Assembly (NCBI RefSeq): GCF_028858725.1
Contig: NC_084776.1
Coordinates: 5,704,001 to 5,768,000 of the forward strand
Length of the DNA stretch: 64,000 bases
Reading direction: 5' to 3'
Source of the DNA: Colius striatus
Taxonomy: Eukaryota > Chordata > Aves > Coliiformes > Coliidae
Shown: positions 1-12,397 of the stretch, one piece after another
How the letters are laid out: each line of letters opens with the position of its first letter
Numbering within the stretch: the stretch's first letter is position 1
Translations under genes and position numbers: made by a program
The notes under the pieces: model-generated
Databases searched by the model: none
Told to the model about the DNA's origin: nothing
The model's input: the letters and a program-made list of their open reading frames with translations, nothing else

Positions 1-3000
1 GACAGCTTTTCTCATGGTTATAGGAATTATTAGGATATATTTTTTTAAGCTTAACAATAAGAACAGATTCACTTTCAAGTTTCAGTCACTGTTGGTGTGT
101 TTGGAAGGTTTTGCTTTTGTTTTGTCAAGAGCAGTTTAAAAGTACATTTAATTTTTTCCTCAACTTTACAGTTTACTCCATGGAAGGTGTCCTTTCTTTT
201 TCCTTCTTGCTCTGCAAAGTCTGTTGAAATGAATAATTGAACTGTTTTCAGTAAGATTTTCAGGAGGGGAAGAAAATAACCTAGAATAACACAAACAGTT
301 ACGTAGGAATAGACCAACAAATACTTTGAGTTTGGTAAACAAGCACTAAAATCAAGTCTGCCTCAGCATGAAAAATACATGCAAGTTTTTAATAGAAAAT
401 AACTTAGATTTCCCTGTTTATGTTATATAAAGTTCATGCCAAAGAGAAAAAGAAAATGATACCATTTCAATGTGGATCAACACCAGCAACATACCTGAAA
501 AAGCCATCTAGCAAGCATCTTATCAGTTGAAGAGAAAAAGTAACTTAGGTGGTTTGGGCTTGTCTTTGCCCAGGACATTCACAGTGAATTGGACAGGTTA
601 CTGCAGTTTGGCTTTCAGGTTTTGCATAAACTCTTCTGTGCCTTATGCTTCTTTCACTCTTTCCTTAGCCTCGGCCAAGGCTGGTGCAGTGTCTCAGCAC
701 TGCTGATCCTCTGGGATTATTCAAGTAAATAATCATATTGATTTAAGACATTTCTTATTATGTCCAGGATCAGTAATTACTTGCATCACTCTGGCTTGCT
801 AGCTTTCTAAATGCTCTTTCATTCATAAAGATGCCACAGGTGTTCACAAGTCTGGTTTCAGAGCTAAAGAGGAATCTCATTTCTTTATGCCTACTTCTGA
901 AAGTTATCTCATTGGAGGTTTTTGCCACTATTTCCCATAAAGCAACAGAAGCACACGAAAGCAAGTAGTGTGGCACAATGGATTTAGTATCTGCTTCTAT
1001 GTATAACTTTTGTGAAAGCCATTAGAATGATAATAGAAACATCAAGTTTTCCTATGGTATGACCATAGGAAGAGAGTGCTTCGATTTCTATTGGAGAAAA
1101 ACAAAAGGACAACCAGTGCCCACCTCTCAAAATTGTTATTTTAGAAGGAGCCTTTCTTCAACTGAAAGCAGAGGACTCCTTTGGAAAGAGCAGAGTTTTA
1201 ATTAATGTCTCAGTTTTCAGAGCATTAAGAGTTATTTTTTCTATTGATTTTTCAAGTCAAACTGACTGCTTCATGTACTCAGAATGAAGACAGTGATAGA
1301 AATAAATATTGTTAATGAAGCTTCTTAGAGTCATCTTTAACGGCCAAGTCTTTGACAGATGCTGTTATGCTATTCATACAGGATACTGAAGTATTCCTGC
1401 CCTGTTCTGTGAAGAGGAAAAACAGAAGTACATGAACCAACTCTGACAAACTTCTGTTTCTCATGTGCAGGGAGGAGCTACTTAAGATAGATAAAAGAAC
1501 AGAAACAAATAACCCACCAGAAAAGGCTATGTGGAATAGAACTGAAGAGCTGGGGGTATGAAGTGAAAAATATGAAGGAAATACTGAAGAAGTCAGGAAC
1601 AGGGCAAAGCCCTGTCTGAGTTCCAGGAAGCCCTGCCTGGTTGCTTGTGCTACTGTTCCTTCTGGCTTTAGTCTGGCTATCTGTCTTCTGAGCAACAACA
1701 ACAAAAAAAAAGCAGCAAGAGGAGCCCAACACAGCCTCCTATCCAGAAAGATTATTACCCAAGTTAGCCTTTGGAAATCATAAAGCATGTACATGCTGAA
1801 AGTACCACATATGGTCCTCTTGTAGTTTGTAAGCTATCTACATTAGTCAGAGATTCTGAGTCGTATGGGCAGATTTCAAAGAAGCAGCTTGGCTCTCTTC
1901 CCTACAGAACTGCAATTGCCCAAGAATTCCTTCATTCAAAAGGAGAGAGGATTTCTCCTTTTTTCCAGGCACAACTGAGAAAAAATCATCTAAAAAATAT
2001 ACATATTATGTGAATCAAAATTATCCTTCACCTCCAATGCATCCCTAAAGCACCTGTACACTGAGTGCAAAAACCTGTGTCTTCTCTCCAAGGTTGGCTG
2101 TGTTTGCAGGCAGGTGAAGTCTCAGTAACTTGCTAATGCAGTAAATTATACAGTGGAAAAAAATGAGGGTGACAGCATCCAGCTGTAACAGCAGGCACAC
2201 AAAATGTAGGTAAACAATTTAATTACCCAAACATTGTCAGCTCCACAGAGGAACTGATGAAAGATTAAATTTCCTTTTTAATCCCCTTACATTTCTCCCA
2301 TGTGCACATTTGCCTCCCAGAAGTAAAACCCTAACTTTACGTTAAATAAACACAAATACCGCCTGACCATTCCTCCTCAGCCTTGCTTAATATCAACCTT
2401 ATGCTCTCTCTAGTATTTCTCTAACTTTTGGATGAACAAATGTGTTTGAGGTAAATCAGATTTCCTTTTTTTCTGGTATGCAGCCAAGTCAAGGAAAAAT
2501 CATTCTCTGTGAAAGCTCTTTGCAGTTTATAAATAAGAGTTTAAGGCTTAAATAATCACACAGCCTCCAAAATGCTGAACTGTTGCACGACCTATGTCAG
2601 CCTCAGGCTTTGATTTGGTTAGCAAGACCTCTAGCAACTTGAGCTGAAACACAAGTATTTCCACTGCCCTTGCCTCCCCCCAAGCTACTGCTACCTCTGA
2701 GAGATCTGTTCCTTGTACCTCTTGCTATTTGCTGTACTCCCTTTCCCACGGCTCCTATCAGACAGCAGCAGGCTGCACGCTGTAAGTAAGAGGAGCCAGT
2801 TGCTCAGAAGAAACAAAGCTTATGGCTAAGTTTCTGCTAAGCTGAAGAAGCAGATTTTACAATGCAAATGGAAATTGCAGCAATCTTTAAAGAGAAGTTG
2901 TTGACAAGCTTTAGGCAAGGTAAAAACAGACAGAAGAAAGCAATTAATTTATTATTTTCGCCCTGTAAAGAACAGTGTCTAGGTAATGGCCCATTGTAAG

Positions 3001-6000
3001 CATGAATAATACCAAAGCTGCAAGCTACATGGTATAATTTTAACATTCTACTGCCTTTTTTAATCAATCTTATTGATGTTCATGACATCCATAAAGCTCA
3101 AAAGAATGGGTTTAGTAAACTTAAGGAAAATATAAGATCTCTTTTTGCGCCTTTCAGTTTCTTCATTATGTAGCCATAATGTCATCGGTGTAACATATTT
3201 CACCCTTTTGCCTCTGTTTTCACATCCATTTTTTTCATTCTGGTGTGATCATATGTGCTTCTTTGAAGCAATGAGATGAGTTATGACTACCGCTTTAACT
3301 CTACTACCACATCCAAGAGAAGAACATCATGTGCTGAGAGTAAAGCTCAAGCATTGGGGCAGAACTATTACAGGCTCCTCCTGTAACAGTGTCAGGAGCC
3401 TACTGACTACCTAGGGTAAAGGTAGCAAGACAAAGTTCTTCCACAGAAGATATGCAGTGTTCTAGTCTGTATAGCATAGGGCATATCAGCAAGCTGTAAT
3501 GGGCAATATGAACATTGCATGCTCTTCTGAGCCAGCATTTCACTCTGCAGTTGATGGTTTTAACTACATCATCCAATATGGAACAGCTCCACTAGAGGCA
3601 TATAGATGTCTTGTTTATGAATGGCTCATTCTAAAGAGTAAAGTCCAAAACCCTGCTCCAAATCAGGTAGAAAGGGAATTTAAACGAGATCTTTAAACCA
3701 CTGGGCTGTAGGGAAGAGAGAAAGAGCTTTGGAAAGACACTTTGAATAAGTGTCTCTCAAACTAGGTGGGAAAAAAAGACACTTATGCTAGGTCTCATCC
3801 TATGTCCTTATGTCTTCTTTCCAAATACCACCTTCCTCTCACAAAAACAATAGAGAGATTTAATTAAGAAAATAAACACAGTTTAAAGCTGAAATCTGTT
3901 TAACTTTGTCAAAAGTTTTCTGTGTGGATGGACCATCAGAATAATTTTAGACTTTCTTTGCAATGGATACAATAACAAAGGGAAAGAAACAAAATGAAGA
4001 TGCATGCATGGGGAATTGTTCATCTGATGGATTTTATTTTACTTGGAAAGTTTGTGTTTTACCTGCAAAGTTTTCAAAGTCATCACTAAGCATCTTAAAT
4101 GAAATTATTCAGAAGTTGTTTGTAACCACATGCTTGCCCTCAATCTGCCTCATCTCAGTTTGTAATTCCTTGGGGAGAATGACACTTTTTTTTTTTTAAT
4201 ATATTAAAAAAAAAACAGAACAGAAAAGCAGAAAACAATGGCTTGGAATCTTGCCACTTTCTTATTAAAAATGAGTATCTATGCCCAAGGAGTGGTGTGC
4301 AGACAGAAAAAAATAATCTGAATACATAATTTGAAGCATAACAGCATGCAAATATATTCAACAATTCATCTTGCTTAGGAAGCCTAAGGAAAAAGCATGC
4401 TAGACAAAAAGTGTGCAAAGCATTCCAAATGCATCCTGCTACATTCACAGTGATCACACCTTAAACAACAAAGCAAGTGTAAGGGATCAGAAGTAGATTA
4501 CCCATCTCATAATGGCTTATCAAAGTAGTGATCCAAAGAGAAGGAGATCACAGTTAGATGGTTATCATCAGCTGCTTACAACAGCTTGATCAGCAGCTGT
4601 CCTGCACACCAAATTCTCCCAGGCCCTGGACATAAGTCCATACAGCCCCATCATGAAAGGTAGGGATGAACATCTAGTGTAAGGCAGAAAAAAGCAGGAA
4701 GTTCAAATGTTCAAGTAGCCTAAAAAACTACAGATAAAGTACTAAACCACTAAACAGACATTTGAATCATTTCAGTCGCCCTGATCTTCAAGTTAATTTC
4801 AATTTACATAAAAGTAAGTTAATCAGGTTAACTGACTGATTTCCATCATCACTTAATGATTTTTAAAGAAACATAATGAAGTTTTGAAGTTCTATTTTCT
4901 TTGCCAAGTCAGGTTTATAGTCTATTTTTCAATAACTAATACAGTGAAATACGTAGAATTATAAGCTTTCCATATCAGTCAGTTAGCAGTTTTGCAGCTC
5001 CCTGGAGTATTTGTACTTTTTTTTTTCAGCTTTATACTAGAGGCACACAGGCATAGCCCAGTGTCTACTGTGTCTACATACACTTACCCAGACAAAAAAA
5101 ACTCAAACACATTTGCAAATACTAGGGGAGAAAAACTAGTGTCTATCAAAGCTCAAATAGAAAAACTGGCTTTGGATCCAGTCTGAACAGAAATTGTTTT
5201 CACCCTGTTCAAGTTTTTCACTTGCTCTCAGGAATTCAATTGTTGCATAACATTTGTATACCTGCTACCTTGAGGAAGGAACCAGGTAAGTCCTCAAAGA
5301 CCTAAGTATCAATATTCAAATGTGTGTCACTGTCATAACTGGGAAGAAAACCCAAAAGTCACTCAAGTCAAGTAACTCCTATGGCTCTCTGCTGTGGCTT
5401 ATTAGAGTAATAAAATGTTCCCAAAATTTCACAGGAACTCTCTTTCAATCAAAATGAATTATCATTCCCAAGTCTGAAATATTCAGCATAAGTTTTCCAG
5501 AAATCTTTCTCATTTAAGGCTGGTGTTTGTAACAAGGTTTTTCATTTGGATAAAGGTCACTAACTACAATTGGGCAGGTCATCCTGTGCCAAACAGCAAA
5601 TTGTTTCTTTGACTCTATACAAGATTTAATATCCTGTGAATCAAAGCATAACATGCTTTTTGTTTGCTTACAAAGAGCTTTATCACAAACACATAGAATC
5701 ATAGTACATGCCAGTGATTACTAGCAGAACAAACTGTAACTGCAGCAAGACAGATAAATCTTTGTCCCAAGAGCTCCAGGCAGTGGGCAGCAGCAGCTAC
5801 TAAGCAGTGGTAGCAAGCGAAAGAAAAGTGATGGCTTTAACCACGATGGTGGGATGTCCTTTCTCTGTCACTCAGAACATCATTTCTGCTTTCAGTTGTC
5901 TAGGCCTCTTCCCACTTCCCTGTCTCAGTAACCAGAAAGGAAATCAGAAGTACTCACCTGCCAGGGTAGGTGTTTTAATAAACATTTCACTTCCTTCACC

Positions 6001-9000
6001 ATTCAAGGGCTCTAACCAAAGAGCATCAATGATATTTCAGTGGGATTGGGATTGATGGCACAGGTGAGATAACCAGGTGTGAGATGTTTCTTGCTTGCTT
6101 TGTTAAACCTAAACAGATTTCATGTGTGCTGGGATATTTCTTTAGAATTTAAAGTAAAAGACACTTAATATTCTGCAAGAAACTCTCTACACTTTTACTA
6201 TTGGGATTGCACTGTGAACAAAGGACAGTTTGTGCTGCTCTTCTAAGGTATTTCAACACCATCATGTGTTTCTATGGATCTATCTTGATTTTTCTTATCT
6301 TTATTAGATGATTACATGGAGATATTTCTCTCCCACATCCTCTACCTGACTAGTTTAAAACGCATTCATCTGAACAGTATCCAATGAATGAGTAAAACCT
6401 GTGGCAGTGACATTTGTAATGTCAGGGGAAGCACACAGGACATCAGAATTGGATCTAATATCTCCTGACAGTTGTGGCTGATTAAATGCTTAACCTCCCA
6501 ATTTTTTTTTTTGCAATGGATGCAAAATGAACACAAGAATCTTGATAACAAAGGCAAAAGACAGAACTCATCCTCAGATATTGTAGATCAAGTAAAACCA
6601 TTTAAGCGTCCATTGAACACAAGCTAGTAAAAGAGGCTGAGTCTGTCATACAGAGCAGCCACAACTCTAAACAGTCTTTCAGGTGTTAAGTCCTTTATCA
6701 AAATGTATTCACATTTGGATTAGATATTAGAAAGAACTAAAATATTACTGCAAGAGAGGCTCTCTTAAAAATTAACAGATAAATGCAGTGGGACATGTCA
6801 GCAGCTGCAAATCCCACACACATAGCTGCATCTCCCACTCCATTTTAGAGTCCATCACTGTGAACACCAAGTGTCTATTGTGAGCTGAAGGCATAGAGGT
6901 CTTCCCAAGCAGAAAGCTAAAAGATACCTCCTTTGCCTACTGCTAAGTGCAGTAGAGTCAAAAATCATGCCAGTACACAAACAGGGACATGGTTTACAGC
7001 ACTATGCTATATAGAGTCTTAGGAGCTGATTGACTGTAAATAATTGAATCACAGGAAACACCCAGACAGCAGAGTCTTAGTTTGGAACATTTTTGTAAAA
7101 GATACTACTAATAATCCTATTATTTTGTTAGTAGTGTTCTTAATGAACTTGTATTCAATTTCAAGGTCTTACATTCACAATGTATTCTGGAAGGCTCAGC
7201 TACACTCAATCTTCAGACATTTCATCTCAGACATTTCACAAGCAATCACTGATCTAATTCCACTTGAATTATTCTTTACAGCACAATGTACTTAAAAGGT
7301 ATCAAAGTCTTAAATATAGTACAACAAACACTGGTACTTAATTTTGTTATATAAAATATTTTCATCTCCATTCCAAAGATAATGCAGATAGCAATTATGA
7401 TAATAGAGCAGATTATACACTACAGCACCCATAATTTACGTGCTATAGTTCCACCAAGGCAGGCATTCTGTAAGTCTCCATACTGTATGACTAGTAGTAA
7501 ATTCACTGTTCGACCTGCTGTCTGATATTAAATGTATTCATCCATATTCAAATGAAAACTGAGAAATGTAAGTATGTGACCATGACTGCCTATTAGAATG
7601 CATGTCTCTCAGCAAATATATTAACAGTGAGCTTTTGGTTATTAGTATTACCAGGGCACTATTGAAAAGAAGAGTGTTGTTAGCCTCACTGTCTGGATGG
7701 GTTCCAAGGCTGATAATTGCTTTCTGCATACTAGAATCATCCCTGCATTTAGAGTCAAGACCTCAAGTTCTCAAACACTGTAAGCTAAAGAAGACTTTCC
7801 ACCAGCTCGCTGGAAGGACTATCATGTGTTAAATGACTTACTATATTACTATAGAAAGCAGTGTCACAAGCCAGCGTAATGTATACTGCAGAGTTCAGAA
7901 GCCTTTAAGCATGATTTAAAGGTGGCAGTCCACAATAGTTTTCTAAAAAGAAATAAGGAGGGGAACTAAGGAACAAGGTACCTTCAGTTCTCACAAACAG
8001 CAGTCTTTATCATTTGTACTGTTAGAACAGAGAAAACAGTTTGAAAAAAACATGGTATTCTTAATGACTTGGTGGACACTCATCATATTGCTCTTGTTGA
8101 TTCATGTTCTTTATTAGTTCAGACTCAGCATGGTGGAGGAAAACTAAAGGACAAGAGAAATAGAAAGACTTCACACTTCTCTTTCAAGAAAGATCCCTTG
8201 TTAATCTCAGGGCTTTTTATTTTTCTTTTTTTCTCGACTCAGTTTGGAAAAACATAAGAACAAAGGAAGTGTCCTTACTCCACATCATTGTGTAGGCACC
8301 AGATTCTGTCAGAGTGATGTGCCTCTAAGGTTCCTTACAGAAGCTGACACTTCAACAGGTTTTTCAATAAATTTTGAATCAAGTAAGCTGGAAAAGGAAA
8401 AGATTGCAGGGAATGGTGGTCAGGTAGGTGAATGAGGCCAGAAATACTGAAGACTTCAGAAGAATCCAAGTTGCACTTGAGCTAAAGATCTTACATATTA
8501 TTTTAAGACAAGAAAAAAATCACCACTGAAAGGAAAAACTATCTAAGTATTTACAGCAGCCCCTCCGAGCCATCTGCTTGCCAGTACAGGATGGATTATT
8601 GCAGTGGTCTTGTGCAGGCTAAACCTACAAGTTAGGATACCTCTTCCAGAAAGGAAAAGCAAAAGAACAACTTAATGCTTAAGGCTTTCATGGATTCTGT
8701 GTAGTTTAAATAATGGTTTGCCTCCCCATTTTTTTGCCACAATATTTTTATTATTCCACTGTTTTCTTTTAAAGGTTTGAAAATTCATAAATTCACTCAT
8801 GTTGATCCACTGAGTTCAAACATCAGATATCTCCTGTAGATACACAGAATTAGTCCAGTAGAAAACCATGCTGACCTCTCTGTTTATTTTACTCAGCCTC
8901 AGAAGTAGCAAATCAAAACATTGATGGGGAAAAAAAACAATTGAGGGAACTCAGTTCCCTTGTCTGTGGGAAGGAGGGAACAATATAGATGGCAGACATT

Positions 9001-12000
9001 GTCAATTTTTTCTACGAAAAAGATTCTCTCCCATTCCTTCCCAAAGGATCTTGACTATATTGCAGGCAAGGAAAAGTATACAAATATAAAACCAAGGGAA
9101 AAAAAAATATACACAATAATTTCTTTGGTAATCAGTATAAGACATGGTCTTCACAATGTCCAACACTTCCTAAATTAACTTCAGCTTGGACAGATTGTAT
9201 CATTTTGAGAGGAACTAATTTGAGAAAAAAAAAATAAAGCTTTTTTTCAAACCAAGTATTCAAACATCTGCAGACAGTTAGAAACAACTTAGCAGTACCT
9301 ATTTGGGGAGCTCTAGCACAGCAAGAAGAATGAACAACTTCTTTTCTCCAGGTACACCTCCTGGCTACCTGGAACCACATCTCTGAGTAAGAGTAGAAAA
9401 AATTTACCTAATCTTTGGTTGTATATAAGATGATTCTATGTTTGCCAATACACATACCATGATAGCAGGGACACAGGTCTCTTCCATTATAAGGAGAATT
9501 ATTGATTTTTCCCTGTTTTATTTCACTTTCTTCCAACTTCATCAAACAAAGTAAGCTATTATCCAACCAAGACAGCTGCTGCTCAGAGCAGTGAGTGGAT
9601 AAAAAGTGTCTAATTTGGTATTAAGTATTCAGGATGATAACAAGCACTGTACTCCCAGCACTCTTGCAAAGGAAAAAAAATCAACAATCCATGTTGTGGG
9701 AGAAAATGCTCCTACTCACCAGCTGCCAAAATGGAACCCAGAGCAAGAACTCATATTCTTCAAAGCAAAAATGGATGAAAAGCAACAGTGCAACTATTGC
9801 TAAGCTCTTCTTATCTTCATGAGATTGGAAAAGACAATAGCCTTTTTTTATCTATGTGTAGGTATATATACACACAAATATTATAGCTCCCTTACTCTTC
9901 CACACAAGTCTTTGCATCCCTTCTAATCTAACCTTTTGCTCCCTGTCTCCTTCCCAAGATTTTCTTCCTTTTATTCTCCTATTTCAAATATAGAGGCAAG
10001 TTCTCTATAGAGCAAGCAGAACACATCACAATGAAAGTACACATAGCAAAGCCTCCACAAGCATCAACAAGGACTTTCCCCCAGAATCAGCCATATGGAG
10101 ACAGGTAGCTCTAAGCAAAGCACTGACATGTTACACCAGAATCCAGAGCTCTCTCTTTGAATCATACACCCTCAGATTTTACTTACCATTGTTAAAGTGT
10201 AAAAATACACCTTTACAGAGGAAACCACATTTAATGGGACATCATAACCACTGAGACAGATTTCTTATAAAATAGCATTGTTGCCTGCATAGGAGGTTTT
10301 GAAATATCTGTAACAATAAAGTGTTAAGAAGACCATGCATTAGGTAGCACTCTGCTCCCTTCCCCTCAGCAAAAACACCCTACTTAATAGTTTGCATTTC
10401 TCAACCATTAATTCACTTATTATTTCTGGTTACTCATTGGGCAATTAAAAAGCAGAGCAGTAGAAACCCACACCATGACATCAAGAGAAAAAGACTTAAA
10501 AAGAAATATCACATATATGCAGTAGAGAAAGTTTTCAATACAGTTCAAAAAAAAAAATACAGACCCAAACATCTCTGGGTTTCCACCCCCTGCTTTCCCC
10601 ACTGCTTTGGTGAAGCACTCAGGAGGCCCTTGAAACCAATCAAAGCTTTTAAGCAGCCACCCAATGCCTTTTCTCTAAGCACTCTCAGAGGCATTTGCAC
10701 CAGCCCAGAAAATTAACTCTGGATCTACCATGCTATTAAGAAATGTGGCACCAACTTTTGTCAAAACCTTCTAGTCTATTAAAAAGTTTCCCATTTCCCA
10801 CAGAGCAGAAGGCCATGCAAGACTGACAGTTTCACTCTCCATGGTCAGTTTTGGAAGGACAGTTTTACGTTTCACAGGCTGTGACATTAGCCTGTGTTTT
10901 TTCTTACAATGTTGCTGAGCAGAGAAAAAAATAACTCGATAAAATGGATACACTGTTTTCCAAACACAAAGGAATTGTCCAACTATTGCCTTAAAGTTTA
11001 ACATGTTCAAAGAATCTAAATCACCTTCCAGCACATATAAAGGAGGTTCCTACCTATTTCACGAAGAATAAATCAAAGATTTATGTTTTCTTCTGAAATA
11101 CAGAGATTGGGTTATTCTGATTCATTCTTGGAGTGGTCTTCACACTAGTAATGAGACAATGATGAACTGAATGTCCATGTCTCTGTCATTATGCCTCATA
11201 AGAAACTCCAAAACTCTATTTTCCAAAAGAGAATATCAGCTGAGGAATGCATGGTGAGAAGAATGGTTACAGAGCTTGCAAGAGGTCCACAAAGTGTGTA
11301 GAAAAGCAAATCTGAATGCTTAGTTTTATTTCTGCAGGACTTGTATATGTACTGATCAACACATCTAAACTGAAAACTTTTAACAGTAGTATATGCTGAG
11401 TGAAGTCCTAGCATAGCATCACACAACTACTCCTCCTACCAGGACTTCTAAAGCTGTTACAGCCATCCTCATACCCACTGCAATGGGGTAAATCTCCTCC
11501 ATCAGGAATTATCTTCCATCAGGAATAACCATATCTACATTTTTCCATGGAATTCAAAAGCTCTTCAACCTGCTCAACATACAAAGCACTGAAAGAATCT
11601 ACATCTGAGGAGGTAGTAAAGACATTCTCCTTTAACACTAACTCAATTCAGAATATGTAGAAAAACTAAGGGCAATGTTTAAATAACAACTCACCCCAAA
11701 ACCTCATATTGCAAAGTATTTCCAAAATCTTACACGACAGGGATGGTTATATTGCAAAATGGCTCCATAATGTTCTTTTGAAAATGTGCTCTATATCTTT
11801 AAGCATTGCAAATAGTGAACTTGGAGCTTAGACTGCCAGAGAAAATTAGCCTCCTAAGGATGTAGGTGGGCATTTCCTTGAGACTGATGAAGCCACTCAA
11901 GCATGTTAGGTGCATGATTCCACTGGGAGCAGATTCCCAAACTATTTATGAAAATTACATAAGGTGCCTATCTGCACCATTTCATATTTTAGAAACACCT

Positions 12001-12110
12001 CTGTGATTTTAGCCTTGGATACAGTACAGGAGGGGGAAAAAAATCACAACAAAGTCAATTAAAGTGAGGCTTCCACATGGTGTTTTAGTTTTCTTTCTTT
12101 TCACATAGAA
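1..12110. other. Upstream intergenic DNA, no supportable gene
   Basis: This stretch is AT-rich and has stop codons in all frames. The longest open frames are around 100-160 codons, without recognisable domains, splice-site pattern or family resemblance. A 160-codon minus-strand frame at 1312-1794 is the longest and reads as low-complexity hydrophobic sequence. I see homopolymer runs (for example T runs near 4186 and 6499) and one long T/A palindrome, but no CR1 end and no RNA gene. In human the promoter side of CA10 faces a large gene-poor interval, which fits an empty region here. That synteny statement is from general knowledge, not from this sequence. Confidence 0.7.
4188..4215. repeat. 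28-nt perfect T/A palindrome
   Basis: Ten T, then AATATATT, then ten A form a perfect self-complementary palindrome. It could extrude as a cruciform or be the scar of a poly(A)-ended insertion. No flanking element is recognisable, so it is probably a simple-sequence accident. Confidence 0.85.
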
Positions 12111-12114
12111 GAGG

Positions 12115-12176
12115 AAGATACAATGCTTTACCTTCCTCAAATGAATGTATTCTAGAAGGGCAAAGCATTGTATCTT
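12115..12176. repeat. 62-nt inverted repeat / hairpin
   Basis: The left arm (12115-12135, starting AAGATACAATGCTTT) and the right arm (12155-12176, ending AAAGCATTGTATCTT) are inverted complements. They show one mismatch and one bulged base over about 21 pairs. The loop is 19 nt (12136-12154). The size and near-perfect stem resemble a small palindromic transposon relic or a microRNA-type hairpin. I recognise neither a known transposon terminus nor a known microRNA seed, so only the structure is claimed. Confidence 0.8.
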
Positions 12177-12269
12177 ACACTTTTATTGGAGTGGATCACA
12201 GAATACTCTCCAACAATAATTAATGAACATCGCCTCACTGCTCTTCTTTAATCTAGATAAGCATCAGCA

Positions 12270-12397
12270 ATATTTTACACAGCAGGGAATAGGGGAACAT
12301 AGGTGTTAAGTGACTTGCCCAAGGTCACACAGCAAGGCTGTACCAGAGTTAGGAATTAAATCAGTTTTCTCTTGCAAGACACCCATCCACAACTTTT
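12270..12397 (+). repeat. MIR-type SINE relic
   Basis: The segment reads TTTACA...GGGAA..., then GTTAAGTGACTTGCCCAAGG followed by TCACACAGCAAGG and a CAGAGTTAGGAATT-like stretch. This is the highly characteristic core and 3' part of the ancient amniote MIR tRNA-derived SINE. The 20-base core is essentially intact while the flanks have decayed. The final ACCCATCCACAACT-like stretch resembles the MIR CCCATGCTCTTAACCACT tail. The limits are approximate. Confidence 0.75.

Noticed and set aside
1312..1794. 160-codon minus-strand open frame
   Set aside because: It is the longest clean frame in the upstream 10 kb, but reads as Leu/Phe/Ser-rich low-complexity sequence with no domain. A frame this long is not unexpected in 64 kb read in six frames.
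5690..5710. ATAGAATCATAG motif resembling a CR1 terminus
   Set aside because: Only about a dozen bases match and the following GGTTGGAAGGGACC block is missing, so it is coincidental.
11495..11530. CCATCAGGAATTATCTT / CCATCAGGAATAACCAT tandem pair
   Set aside because: A single small local duplication of about 17 bases; no further structure.
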